Assembly: GCA_044867425.1 (NCBI GenBank)
Contig: JBIOUX010000075.1
Span: 1-64,000 of the forward strand
Length of the DNA stretch: 64,000 bases
Reading direction: 5' to 3'
Origin: CAWBJP01 sp044867425
GTDB lineage: Bacteria; Actinomycetota; Acidimicrobiia; IMCC26256; BP-133
Shown piece by piece: positions 52,756-61,593 of this stretch. A program made the position numbers and the translations under genes. The notes under the pieces are model-generated. The model was not told the origin of the DNA. It did not search any database and was given only the letters and a program-made list of their open reading frames with translations. How positions within the stretch are numbered: position 1 is the stretch's first letter; each line of letters starts with the position of its first letter.

Positions 52756-55700
52756 CCCCCAGCGCCCCCGCACCTTGGGCCCCCGGGCGAGCCCCCGATG
52801 ATGGCGGCGGCGCGGGCCGGCTCGGGCCGGTCGAGGCCCTGGGTGAACCGCTCGAGCACGCCGGCCAGCAGGGCGCGACCCTCGTCGGCTCGTCCCTCCT
52901 CGGCTCGCAGCTCGTACAGGTCCAGGGCGGCCCGCAACTCGAGCGAGAGGGCCTGCTGCGCCCGGGCCCGCTCGATGGCCTGGCAGTAGGAGGCCTCGGC
53001 GGCGGAGCGCTCGCCCTCACGGGCCAGCAGGCGTCCTCGGATTCGCCAGATGTCCGGGGCGAGGACCGCCTCCTGGCGCGCCCTCATCTCGGCCTCGGCC
53101 ACGTCGAGCCGCACGAAGGCCTCGTCGTCGTCTCCCAGCCTGTAGAACGCTTCGGCGCAGAGGACGTTCACCATCACCAGGGTCAGCCGTGCGCCGGTCT
53201 GCTTCCATAGGTCTATGCCCTCGAGCATCTGCCGCCGGGCGTGCCGTTCGCCCAGACACTGGGCGGCGATACCACGGTAGAGGTAGGCGTGGGCGTACCA
53301 GAGGAAGAAGTCCTCCTCCCTGCAGAGCACCATCAGCTCGTCGGCGATCCCGGCCAGGCGTTCCATCTGGTCGATGTAGGAGTAGCGAAAGCCTCCGCCG
53401 TGGAGGGTGAAGGCAAGGGCGCAAGCGAGGCTGGGTCGGTGGTCGAGGGTGCGCCCGAGCTCGAGCATGGCCTTCCATTCCTCCTCCGCCTCGACCACCC
53501 GGCCGAGCATCCACAGGGAATGCGCTCTCGAGCCCCGCAAACAGACTGAGGAGGACAGGAGGAACAGCTGGGCCAGCATCTTCTCCTGTTCGAAGTCGTA
53601 CAGGGCCAAGCCGGCGTCGGCCTCCTCGATGGCCTGCTCGTACTCGCCACGAGTGAACCGCGTGTAGGACATGGCGTGGCGTCCGGTGAGCTGGATCATC
53701 GGAAGGGGCGAAGACTGCGCCATCTCGGACACCGCTTCGGCCACCTCCAGCGCCGACACGAGCTCTCCCCGTAGCCACCGAACCGACCACAGCCCCCACA
53801 TCGGCGGATAGGTCCGGTCGAGGCGACCCAGCTCCCGGGCCAGGCCGAGGGCCCGCTCGCAGGCCCGCTCGACCTCCAGCGCCCCCCATCCGTAGACGGT
53901 CATGAGGAGCGGGGCGAGCAGGATCTGGAGCTCGAGTTCGCGCTGCTGCCGATCGGGCGTGGTGGACAGGCGCCCGAGGCAGTCGATGGCCCGTTGGAAG
54001 TGCTCGGCCGCCTCGTGGACGGCGGCTCGGGCCAGCGCCTGATGGCCGGCCGCTTCCCAGAAGCTCACGGCGTCCTTGTCCTCGCCGGCGCTGGTGAGGT
54101 GGCGGGCGATGAGGTCGGGACGGGCCGCAGCCTGGTCGGCGAAGCGCTCACGAAGGGCGGCGGCGATCAGGCCGTGATGGCTCTGGCGGGTCGAGCGGAG
54201 CAGAGAGTTGTAGGCCGCGTCGCGCACGAGGCTGTGTTTGAAGGCGAACGTCTCCGCCTCGTCGTCGACAGGCCATGCCAGGCCGGCCCGCACCAGGTTC
54301 TCGACGTCCTGGCGCAGGGTCGCCTCGTCCCGCTCGCTCACTTCGCGCAGGAGCTCGAAGCTGAATTCGCGCCCGATCGTGGCTGCCAGCTGGGCGGTCG
54401 CTCGAGAGGCGCCCAGCCTGTCGATGCGCGACGTCAGCGAAGCGTCCATGGTGGCAGGGATCATCTCGGCGGAGACCGGGCCGGTGGCCGCCCAGGAAGC
54501 CGTCCCCTCCTTGAGCATCCCCGAGTCCAGGACGGCACGGGTGAGCTCCTCGACGAACAGGGGGACGCCGTCGGAACGGTCGATGATCTTTCGCAGGATG
54601 TCGGTGGGGAGGCCTTTTCCGAGCGTCACCCCCCGCACCATCGTCTCGGCATCGGGTCGCTCCAACCCGACGAGCTCGACCGTGCGCAGGCTGGGCAGGC
54701 GGGTCCAGTTCAGGTCGAGCTCCGGCCGGGCTGTGAGCACCCCCATGAGCGGGACGGGGGGAGCCGTCGCCACCAGCAGCTCGAGGAACTCCAATGTCGA
54801 GGTGTCCGCCCAGTGCAGATCCTCGGACACGAGCAGTGTCGGGCTCGTGCTGGCCATGGCGGCGATGAGTTCGACCAGGAGTTCCATGGTCCGGCTCCGC
54901 CGTCGCGCCGCGGAGAGATCGAGCTCCGGGTAACGACGACCGGTGGGGATCGACAGCAGCGAAGCGAAGAGTACGGGCGCTTCGGGATCACCGAGCCCGA
55001 GGTCTCGAAGCCCTTCCTCCAGCCGGTCCAACCGCTCCGCGGGTGTGAGGATGCGGTCCAGGTCGAACCGCCGCTCGATCAGCTCGACGACAGTGTGGAA
55101 CGGACTGTTGCTGTTGTAGGGCGTGGCCCGCATCCCCAGCAGGTCCGCCGCCGAGAACTGCACTTCGGCGCGGAAGTTCCGGGCGAGCCGCGACTTGCCC
55201 ACCCCCGGCTCGCCCCGCAGCAGCACGAACTGGCTGCGCCCCGACTGGCTCTCCTTCCATGCCTCCTCGAGGATGGCGAGCTCCTCCTGGCGACCGACGA
55301 AGGGAGTCAGCGCGCTGGCGACTTCGACGCGTTCCCTCGACTCGCTCTCGCCGGTGACGAGCCAGAGCGCGATCGGCTCGGACACCCCCTTGAACCGCCG
55401 GCCTCCAAGGGATTTGCCTTTGAAGTAGCCCGGAACGATCTTCCAGGTGGCGCCGCTCACCGTGAGTGTGCCCGGCTCCGCCTCGGACTGGATGCGGGCG
55501 GCGATGTTGGGCGTGTCACCGAGAGCGATGCGGTCCTTACGGTCACCCGCACCCACCGGCCCCACGACGACCCGCCCCGTGTGCGCGCCCAAGCGGACGC
55601 TGAGCGTCTTCTCGGCCGGCAACCTGCCGCTGTCACGCAGCTCCTGCACTCCGGCCAGGATGTCGAGGCCGCACCGGACCGCTCGTTGCGCCTCGTCCTC

Positions 55701-56078
55701 GTGGGACCGGGGGTAACCGAAGTACACGACCACGCCGTCGCCGAGGTACTGGGCGATGTGGCCTTCGTGGGCGAGCACCGCCTCCCCGCAGATGCGCTGG
55801 TACTCCGCCACCAGCTCCCGCAGGTCCTCGGGGTCGAGAACCTGGGCGAGTTGCGTAGACCCGACGATGTCGCAGAACAGCACGGTGAGCTGGCGGCGCT
55901 CGCCCAGGGCATCCTCCGGCCGCACCTCCTGGAGTCGAGCGCTGCAACCACCGCAGAACTTGGACTCCGGCGAGTTCTCGAAGCCGCACGTCAAGCACGT
56001 CTGACCGAGCGGGGTACCGCAGCTCCTGCAGAAGCGGAACGAGGCCGGGTTCTCCTTCCCGCAGTGCATGCAGATCAT
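52752..56078 (-). CDS. Class III adenylate/guanylate cyclase + AAA ATPase + TPR regulator (first of pair)
   Basis: 1,108 aa, paralogue of the next gene with the same layout. Zinc-ribbon Cys are at 3/6/17/20 and 28/31/42/45. The cyclase has metal Asp70 and Asp114, and catalytic Asn191 and Arg195. Walker A is GEPGVGKS (289-296), Walker B LVSEDLHWAD, and TPR-like helices run from about 690 on. The cyclase looks active on paper. The ATG start overlaps the stop of the 53-aa leader ORF (ATGA) and the stop overlaps the next paralogue. It is the main sensor-regulator of the encapsulin operon by position. Confidence 0.92.
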   Translation of the reverse strand: MICMHCGKENPASFRFCRSCGTPLGQTCLTCGFENSPESKFCGGCSARLQEVRPEDALGERRQLTVLFCDIVGSTQLAQVLDPEDLRELVAEYQRICGEAVLAHEGHIAQYLGDGVVVYFGYPRSHEDEAQRAVRCGLDILAGVQELRDSGRLPAEKTLSVRLGAHTGRVVVGPVGAGDRKDRIALGDTPNIAARIQSEAEPGTLTVSGATWKIVPGYFKGKSLGGRRFKGVSEPIALWLVTGESESRERVEVASALTPFVGRQEELAILEEAWKESQSGRSQFVLLRGEPGVGKSRLARNFRAEVQFSAADLLGMRATPYNSNSPFHTVVELIERRFDLDRILTPAERLDRLEEGLRDLGLGDPEAPVLFASLLSIPTGRRYPELDLSAARRRSRTMELLVELIAAMASTSPTLLVSEDLHWADTSTLEFLELLVATAPPVPLMGVLTARPELDLNWTRLPSLRTVELVGLERPDAETMVRGVTLGKGLPTDILRKIIDRSDGVPLFVEELTRAVLDSGMLKEGTASWAATGPVSAEMIPATMDASLTSRIDRLGASRATAQLAATIGREFSFELLREVSERDEATLRQDVENLVRAGLAWPVDDEAETFAFKHSLVRDAAYNSLLRSTRQSHHGLIAAALRERFADQAAARPDLIARHLTSAGEDKDAVSFWEAAGHQALARAAVHEAAEHFQRAIDCLGRLSTTPDRQQRELELQILLAPLLMTVYGWGALEVERACERALGLARELGRLDRTYPPMWGLWSVRWLRGELVSALEVAEAVSEMAQSSPLPMIQLTGRHAMSYTRFTRGEYEQAIEEADAGLALYDFEQEKMLAQLFLLSSSVCLRGSRAHSLWMLGRVVEAEEEWKAMLELGRTLDHRPSLACALAFTLHGGGFRYSYIDQMERLAGIADELMVLCREEDFFLWYAHAYLYRGIAAQCLGERHARRQMLEGIDLWKQTGARLTLVMVNVLCAEAFYRLGDDDEAFVRLDVAEAEMRARQEAVLAPDIWRIRGRLLAREGERSAAEASYCQAIERARAQQALSLELRAALDLYELRAEEGRADEGRALLAGVLERFTQGLDRPEPARAAAIIGGSPGGPRCGGAGG
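52801..53030. repeat. 230-bp near-identical repeat, copy B (3' end of first cyclase gene)
   Basis: Partner of 49481-49710, in direct orientation 3,320 bp away. It marks recent gene conversion or selection on the C-terminal helices of the two paralogues. Confidence 0.8.
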
Positions 56079-56236
56079 CCGCTCTCGCCCCTGCTGCGCC
56101 CCTCGCCTTCACCTGATCCCGGGGTGCCCTCGGCGGGCGACACGCCTCGCTGACGGGCGACCCAGGCCCGCCATTCCTCGTCCACGATCGCCAGAGCACG
56201 CTCGACGATGTCGAGATCAAAACCGGGGTCCGTCAT
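56075..56236 (-). CDS. 53-aa small protein at the head of the cyclase-encapsulin operon
   Basis: ATG 56236 follows a GAGAGGGGG Shine-Dalgarno. The peptide starts MTDPGFDLDIVERALAIV, has an amphipathic helix with a Trp pair (DEEWRAWVARQRG) and ends in a Gly/Ser/Glu-rich tail. Its stop overlaps the first cyclase start (ATGA), and a TAGATT hexamer lies about 37 bp ahead. It could be a small regulator or a translation-coupling leader. No family is recognised. Confidence 0.6.
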   Translation of the reverse strand: MTDPGFDLDIVERALAIVDEEWRAWVARQRGVSPAEGTPGSGEGEGRSRGESG

Positions 56237-56272
56237 CGCGGCCCCCTCTCTCCCCCCGTACGGCCGAGCCGC

Positions 56273-56278
56273 AATCTA
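56273..56278 (-). promoter_or_regulatory. -10 element of the cyclase-encapsulin operon
   Basis: TAGATT on the minus strand, giving a start near 56266 and a leader of about 30 nt. No consensus -35 is present 16-18 bp upstream, which suggests an activator or alternative sigma factor. Confidence 0.45.
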
Positions 56279-56419
56279 GCTGTCCACCGGCGGAATGGTA
56301 TGTGCGACGTGCTGGAGCGTCGATGGTCATGGCAACGACGCCTGCGTCACCGCCTTGACACAACAGGGTTCGGCCGGGTCCGGGACCGACCTTCGAGGAG
56401 CCGTCCCGAGCCCCGGCGG

Positions 56420-57442
56420 TCACAGGCTGAACGCCTCGAAGAAGTCGAGCACCACCACCCGGCTGCGGGGCGACGCCCGCTTCAGCTCCCGCACGAACGT
56501 GTCCAGTGACCCGGGCTCGCCGAGGACGTCGCGCAGGTCCTGGGGACCGTCGGCGTAGGGACGCTCGAAGTTGTCCCAGTGCGTCGGCAGCAGGAACCGG
56601 GGGTGATTGAGCGCCTCCGTGAGCCGCTCGGCGTAGTCCCGGATCTGGTTGCGGAAGATCCCGGCGATGAGGGCCACGTCGGGGCGGATGCCGGCGAAGG
56701 CCCGCTGGGCGAAGTTGGCGCTCGACATGAGGAACACCGATGGCCCGTCGTCGATGGTGAGCAGGTAGCAGAACGAATCACCCTCGGGAAGGTCTCCCAC
56801 CAGCTTGGGTTCCGGCGGGTCGTGGAGGAGATGGCCGGGCAGGGCGTACTTCTTGGTCGGTCCCAGTGAGTGCAGGCTGGCGAACACCTCGAGGGAGTAG
56901 CCGTCGAAGGCCATGACCTCGCCGCCCTCGACGATCACCAAGAGCTGATCGGGCAGGCCGAAGGCCCGCATGAGGTGCCGGTGGGTCTCCGATCCGATCA
57001 CCATGGCGTTGGTGCGCCGCTGGACGGCGGCCACGTCGGCGATGTGGTCCCAGTGCCCGTGTCCGACGAGGATGTGGTCGGCGGCGGCGGGGATGTGGCG
57101 TTCGACGAGGGCGGCGTCAGCCGGCACCAGCGGCGTCGCCGGGTCGAAGGCGCCCCGGAAGAAGCCGGTGTCGAAGCGCGCCAGATAGGGATCGAAGAGG
57201 ATGGTCCGCGCCGTGCCGTGGGCCTGGAACTCGATCTTCCACCCGTTGGTGCCGAACCAGGTCAAGCGCAGTTCCGCCCGGTGCCGGGACCGTCCCCGGA
57301 CGGGCCGTTCGGCGCCCGCTGCCACCCCTGGAAAGACCACCGACCCGCCGGTGGCCAAGGCGCCTCCGGCCAGGCCGGCCCGCAGCACATCCCGCCGGGA
57401 GATGGCGGACGTCGTCCCCTCGCAGACCTCGGCCAGGCACAT
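56420..57442 (-). CDS. Tat-exported metallo-beta-lactamase-fold hydrolase
   Basis: 340 aa. A twin-arginine signal (SRRDVLRAGLAGGALATGG) ends near AAGAE. The catalytic core has the metal motif HGHWDH (TxHxHxDH variant), further His residues in ETHRHL, and Asp/His ligands in PTHWDN. The RLTWFGTNGWKIEF start and ILFDPYLARFD are typical of UlaG/RomA-like (N-acyl-phosphatidylethanolamine-hydrolase-like) proteins. It acts outside the cytoplasmic membrane on an unknown ester or phosphodiester. ATG 57442 has GGAAGGGG ahead. It is divergent from the GGDEF-EAL gene. Confidence 0.87.
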   Translation of the reverse strand: MCLAEVCEGTTSAISRRDVLRAGLAGGALATGGSVVFPGVAAGAERPVRGRSRHRAELRLTWFGTNGWKIEFQAHGTARTILFDPYLARFDTGFFRGAFDPATPLVPADAALVERHIPAAADHILVGHGHWDHIADVAAVQRRTNAMVIGSETHRHLMRAFGLPDQLLVIVEGGEVMAFDGYSLEVFASLHSLGPTKKYALPGHLLHDPPEPKLVGDLPEGDSFCYLLTIDDGPSVFLMSSANFAQRAFAGIRPDVALIAGIFRNQIRDYAERLTEALNHPRFLLPTHWDNFERPYADGPQDLRDVLGEPGSLDTFVRELKRASPRSRVVVLDFFEAFSL

Positions 57443-57481
57443 CGGACGGCCCCTTCCCGGAAGGACCTGGAAAAAAATGAG

Positions 57482-57495
57482 TGTAAGCGCTCACG
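57482..57495. promoter_or_regulatory. LacI-type operator-like sequence
   Basis: TGTAAGCGCTCACG, an imperfect palindrome centred on a CG step as in LacI/GalR-family sites, between the MBL-fold and GGDEF-EAL genes. A nearby CCTTCC-C-GGAAGG palindrome (57452-57464) also lies in this 81-bp gap. Confidence 0.35.
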
Positions 57496-57523
57496 ACCGC
57501 CGTCCCGAGGCCGATGGGATTTC

Positions 57524-60097
57524 ATGAGCGATGTTGTACGCCCTGTCCAGGACCGTCCCGCCGCCCCCGAGGCCGGCACTCCGCCGGCCGCCCACCGGTC
57601 GAGTTTGCGACGGCGGTGGAACCGTGTGTTCGCGGTCGTACTGGTGGTTTCCGTCGGCGTCGCCGCCACCAGCACACTGGTCGTCAATCAGGTGGCCCGG
57701 GGGCACGAGTCGGCGGCGGAGGAGCTCAGGCGGGAGCTGGACATGGTCGCGGGCCTGCGGCAGTCCCTGCAGGCCGAACATGCGGCCGCCCACGCGGTCT
57801 TCGACTCCGACCACGCCGCCGCCGAGTTCCTCCGGGCCGACGACGGCACCCGGCGCCTACTCGAAACCGCCCTTGGCAGCTTCGACGGCGTCATCGAACG
57901 GGCGCTGCTCGGCCAGGTGCGGGCCCGGTGGGACCGGGCGCTGTCGTTGGTGCGGTCGGCGGCGCAGAACCCCACCGGCGCCGGCCACGAACACGGCGAG
58001 CTCACCTCGCTCCACGACTCGACGGATGCGCAGATGCTCGAGATCCTCGCCATCCTCGACAAGCTGGCCGAGACCGCACTGGAACCGGTCGGCGTCCAAC
58101 TCGACGGCTGGAAGCGGGCAGAACGCCAGCAGCTGGCCCTCCTCTACGTGCTCCTGGCGCTGTCGCTCTGCGCCACCGTGTACCTCGGTCAACGCACCAA
58201 GAGGGACATCCTGCCGCCGATCCAGAAGCTGAGGGAAGCGACCGACCACGTGGCCGCGGGCGACTTCGATCACCGGGTCGAAGTCGACCGGCACGACGAG
58301 TTCGGGGAGCTGGCCGCCACGTTCAACGCCATGGCCGGCGCCCTCGACGCCCACCAGCGCCAGCTCACCGAGCAGCTCTACAGCCAGGCCCGGCTGGCCG
58401 CCATCGTCGAGTCCTCGGACCAGGCCGTCCTCGGACTGTCTCCCGACCTGATCGTGATCAGCTGGAACCCGGGAGCCGAGCGCCTCTACGGCTACACGGC
58501 CACGGAGGCCGTGGGCCGCAACGTCCTCGACCTGCTGCTCCCGCTAGACCGGCCGGCGGAAACGACCTTCCTGCACCGGGTGGCCCAGGGGGATCGCGTC
58601 TCCGGTTACGAGACCGAGGTGCGGGTCCGGGACGGGAGGATCATCCCGATCTCCGTGGCCGCCTCGCCCATCATCGACCATGCCGGCGACATCGTCGGGA
58701 TCTCGTCCATCGCCGAGAACATCAGCGAGCGGAAGACACTCGAGGAGCGACTCCATCACCAGGCCTTCCACGACCCCCTGACCAACCTGGCCAACCGGGC
58801 CCTGGTCAAGGACCGTCTCGAGCACGCCCTCGCCCGCCAGGCACGCGCCGGCGGCCTCCTCGGAGTCATCCTCCTCGACCTCGACGACTTCAAGGCCATC
58901 AACGACAGCCTCGGCCACCGAGCGGGCGACGAGCTGCTGGTGGAGGTGGCGGACAGGCTCCGCCGGTGCACCCGCGACGCCGACACCCTGGCCCGCCTCG
59001 GGGGAGACGAGTTCGCCATCCTCCTCGAGGACCTCACCGACCCCGATGAGGTGCTCGGGGTGGCGCAACGGGTGGCCGAGTCGCTCTCCGCCCGCTTCAG
59101 CTTCGAAGGCCAGACGTTCCCGGTGTCGGCCAGTCTCGGCATCGCCTTCGCCGAACCCGACTCGGCCACCCTGGACGACATCATCCGGGACGCTGACGTG
59201 GCCATGTACATCACCAAGAACACCGCCAAGGGCGGGTTCACCGTCTTCCAGGCGGGCATGCACCTGGCGGTGAAGCGACGCCTCAAGCTCAAGGCCGACC
59301 TGGCCCGGGCCATGGGGTCGGACGAGCTGGCCGTGCACTACCAGCCCGTCGTGGACCTCCGCACCGGAAGGATCGTGGGGGTGGAGGCGCTGGCCCGCTG
59401 GCACCACTCCGAGCTGGGCATGGTCTCCCCGGCCGAGTTCATCCCCGTGGCCGAGGAGTCCGGACTCATCGTCCCGCTCGGCCGGTGGGTGCTGGAAACC
59501 GCCTGCCGGGATGTCCAGAGCTGGCAGAACGACGGCGTCGCCGCCCCGGCGCTGCGGATCAGCGTCAACGTCTCCGGACGGCAGCTGGAGGACCCGCACT
59601 TCGTCGACCAGGTGGGCCACATCCTGGACCGGCTCGCCTTCGACCCGTCCCGGCTCGTCCTGGAGATCACCGAGAGCGTCTTCGTCGCCAAGGCGGATGA
59701 GAACATCGACAAGCTCCACCAGCTCAAGCGCCTGGGCGTCCAGCTGGCCATCGACGACTTCGGGACCGGCTACTCCTCCCTCAGCTCGCTGCAGCAGCTC
59801 CCGGTCGACATCCTGAAGATCGACAAGTCGTTCATCGACCGGCTCGACGGGCAGAACGAGCAGGGCGTCCTCGCCCGGGCCGTCCTCGGGCTGGGCCGGA
59901 CGCTCCAACTCGAGACCGTGGCCGAGGGCGTGGAATCCGGAACCCAGCTCGACGAGCTCCGGAAGCTGGACTGCGACCTGGCCCAGGGCTACTACTTCGC
60001 CCGGCCTGCCGACGCCACCACCGTCGGGACGTTGCTCCAGCAGGACACCGAACGAGAACCGCGGCGGCCCCGGAGGACCGCCGCAGTTGGGGTTTGA
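57524..60097 (+). CDS. Membrane HAMP-PAS-GGDEF-EAL cyclic-di-GMP protein
   Basis: 857 aa. There are two transmembrane helices (about 34-56 and 205-222) around a helical periplasmic sensor region, then HAMP (223-275), PAS (290-400), GGDEF (motif GGDEF at 493-497) and EAL (EAL at 621-623, with DDFGTGYSS in the active site and the second EAL Glu in ITESVF). Both catalytic motifs look intact, so it could make and/or degrade c-di-GMP in response to an extracytoplasmic signal. ATG 57524 is the first start inside the frame with a sensible N-terminus. Confidence 0.95.
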   Translation: MSDVVRPVQDRPAAPEAGTPPAAHRSSLRRRWNRVFAVVLVVSVGVAATSTLVVNQVARGHESAAEELRRELDMVAGLRQSLQAEHAAAHAVFDSDHAAAEFLRADDGTRRLLETALGSFDGVIERALLGQVRARWDRALSLVRSAAQNPTGAGHEHGELTSLHDSTDAQMLEILAILDKLAETALEPVGVQLDGWKRAERQQLALLYVLLALSLCATVYLGQRTKRDILPPIQKLREATDHVAAGDFDHRVEVDRHDEFGELAATFNAMAGALDAHQRQLTEQLYSQARLAAIVESSDQAVLGLSPDLIVISWNPGAERLYGYTATEAVGRNVLDLLLPLDRPAETTFLHRVAQGDRVSGYETEVRVRDGRIIPISVAASPIIDHAGDIVGISSIAENISERKTLEERLHHQAFHDPLTNLANRALVKDRLEHALARQARAGGLLGVILLDLDDFKAINDSLGHRAGDELLVEVADRLRRCTRDADTLARLGGDEFAILLEDLTDPDEVLGVAQRVAESLSARFSFEGQTFPVSASLGIAFAEPDSATLDDIIRDADVAMYITKNTAKGGFTVFQAGMHLAVKRRLKLKADLARAMGSDELAVHYQPVVDLRTGRIVGVEALARWHHSELGMVSPAEFIPVAEESGLIVPLGRWVLETACRDVQSWQNDGVAAPALRISVNVSGRQLEDPHFVDQVGHILDRLAFDPSRLVLEITESVFVAKADENIDKLHQLKRLGVQLAIDDFGTGYSSLSSLQQLPVDILKIDKSFIDRLDGQNEQGVLARAVLGLGRTLQLETVAEGVESGTQLDELRKLDCDLAQGYYFARPADATTVGTLLQQDTEREPRRPRRTAAVGV

Positions 60098-60307
60098 GAC
60101 AGAGGCTGCCCGAACGGGCTACTTCCTGAACCACCGCCTGCCGGTCCACGCCGCTCCCCAGGCGGCGCCGACGGCCACCAGGGGCAGGACGGGAGAGGAC
60201 AGGGGCAGGGCCGGGCTGCTGGCCGGGGTGGCCGACAGCTGGGTGTAGGCGCCCGCAGCGATGTCCGTGGCCGCCGCGGCTGGCTCGGCCACCGGAGCGG
60301 GAGCACC

Positions 60308-60820
60308 CTAGGGCGGCCCCGGGGGCCTGCCGCCCAAGCCGGCGGCCAGGGAGTCGAGGGTCTGCGCGGCCAGGGTCCGGAGGTCCCGCCGGCCATCGCT
60401 CGCCACCCAGGTGGTGACCGCCACCCGGAAGGCGACGACCGAGGCCGAGCCGAGCAGGCGGGCCCGCAGCTCGCAGCTGCGGGTGGAGCCAATGCGCTTC
60501 TGAAGGGTGTTGGCGGCCACTTCCTCCCACGCCAGCAGGGTTTCGAGGAGGTACCCGCGCAACGCCGGCGTCTGCGTGAGGAGCCGGAAGCGGGCCAGCA
60601 TCTCCCGGTCCTGGGCCTGGTAGGCCTCGGCCGAGGCGACGGCGGCATGGCGGAGGCAGTCGAGAATCGGCTCGTCCGCCTGACGGGCGGCGAGCACGGC
60701 GGCGAACTCGGCCCGGCGCTCCTCCTGATCGGGCCACAGCGCCTCCTCCTTGGAGGCGAAGTAGCGGAAGAAGGTCCGCTCCGAGACGTCGACGGCGGCG
60801 GCGATGTCCTCCACCTTCAC
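60308..60820 (-). pseudogene. TetR-family regulator gene lacking a start (5' truncated)
   Basis: 170 aa from GTG 60820 contain the HTH core (DIAAAVDVSERTFFRYFASKEEAL) and a TetR C-terminal domain. Helix 1 is encoded just upstream in the same frame (ALRLFVAQGYEAV), but a TAG stops the frame at about 60875 and no ATG or GTG precedes helix 1. The intact gene therefore lost its 5' end. The break coincides with the promoter region of the divergent DJ-1/PfpI gene. A product starting at GTG 60820 would lack helix 1 and probably not bind DNA. Confidence 0.6.
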
Positions 60821-60872
60821 GGCCTCGTAACCCTGCGCGACGAACAGGCGCAGGGCGGCGGCGGCCAGGGCC

Positions 60873-60878
60873 TAGCGT
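60873..60878 (+). promoter_or_regulatory. -10 element upstream of the DJ-1/PfpI gene
   Basis: TAGCGT, leading to a start near 60885 and a leader of about 38 nt with a GAGGAGG Shine-Dalgarno. Confidence 0.35.
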
Positions 60879-60922
60879 GGAGCCTCCCGCCACGTTCCCG
60901 TGACCTCGAGGAGGCAACGCCC

Positions 60923-61579
60923 GTGTCCAACTCCCGCATCCCCGGGTTCCGCCTAGGCATCTACGTCTTCAAGGACGCCGAGATCGTCGACTTCGCCGCC
61001 CCCTACGGGGTGTTCTCCGTGGCCCGGCGTTTCGATCCCGAGCTCGACGCCTTCCTGGTGGCCGACGCTCAGCGCCCCGTCCAGGCCCAGGCCGGCTTCA
61101 CCGTCCTGCCCAACTACAGCTTCGCCGACCGGCCGGCCATGGACGCCTTCCTCATCCCCGGTGGCTTCGGCACCCGCCAGGAGATCCACAACGAGCGCCT
61201 GCACGAGTTCGTGTCGGGGCTGCCCGAGTCATGCCTGCTGACCAGCGTCTGCACCGGCTCCTGGGTCTACGGCGTCATGGGCCTCCTCGACGGCCTGTCG
61301 GCCACCAACCGCAAAGAGCCCGACCGGGTGGAGGCGAACCCGCCGGGCAAGGTCCCTCTCGACCGCCTGGCCGACATCGCCCCCGGCGTGAAGATCAGCC
61401 GGGCCCGGGTGGTGGACCAGGGCCGGATCATCACTGCCGGCGGCATCTCGTCAGGCATGGAGATGGGCTTCCACCTCCTGCGCCGGGCCGGCTACGACGA
61501 GCAGTTCGTCGCCGAGGTGGCCCGGGTCATGGAGTACTCCGAGGCCTACGCCCTCTACCGGGAGGACCTCGAGACCTGA
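60923..61579 (+). CDS. DJ-1/PfpI-family protein
   Basis: 218 aa. The nucleophile-elbow Cys110 is in LTSVCTGSW after the strand DAFLIPGGFGTRQE. The N-terminal IYVFKDAEIVDFAAPYGVFSV is typical of the GATase1/AraC-N-like branch of DJ-1/PfpI proteins such as isonitrile hydratase-like enzymes. The reaction could be isonitrile hydration or amide hydrolysis. GTG 60923 has GAGGAGG 8 nt ahead. It is divergent from the broken tetR. Confidence 0.88.
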   Translation: MSNSRIPGFRLGIYVFKDAEIVDFAAPYGVFSVARRFDPELDAFLVADAQRPVQAQAGFTVLPNYSFADRPAMDAFLIPGGFGTRQEIHNERLHEFVSGLPESCLLTSVCTGSWVYGVMGLLDGLSATNRKEPDRVEANPPGKVPLDRLADIAPGVKISRARVVDQGRIITAGGISSGMEMGFHLLRRAGYDEQFVAEVARVMEYSEAYALYREDLET

Positions 61580-61593
61580 CTCGGGCCCGAGGT

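Noticed and set aside
60119..60292. 57-codon minus-strand frame with a C-terminal hydrophobic helix, directly after the broken tetR stop
   Set aside because: It has no Shine-Dalgarno and a poor start and lies in the same frame as the pseudogene. Stop-codon read-through is conceivable but unsupported.
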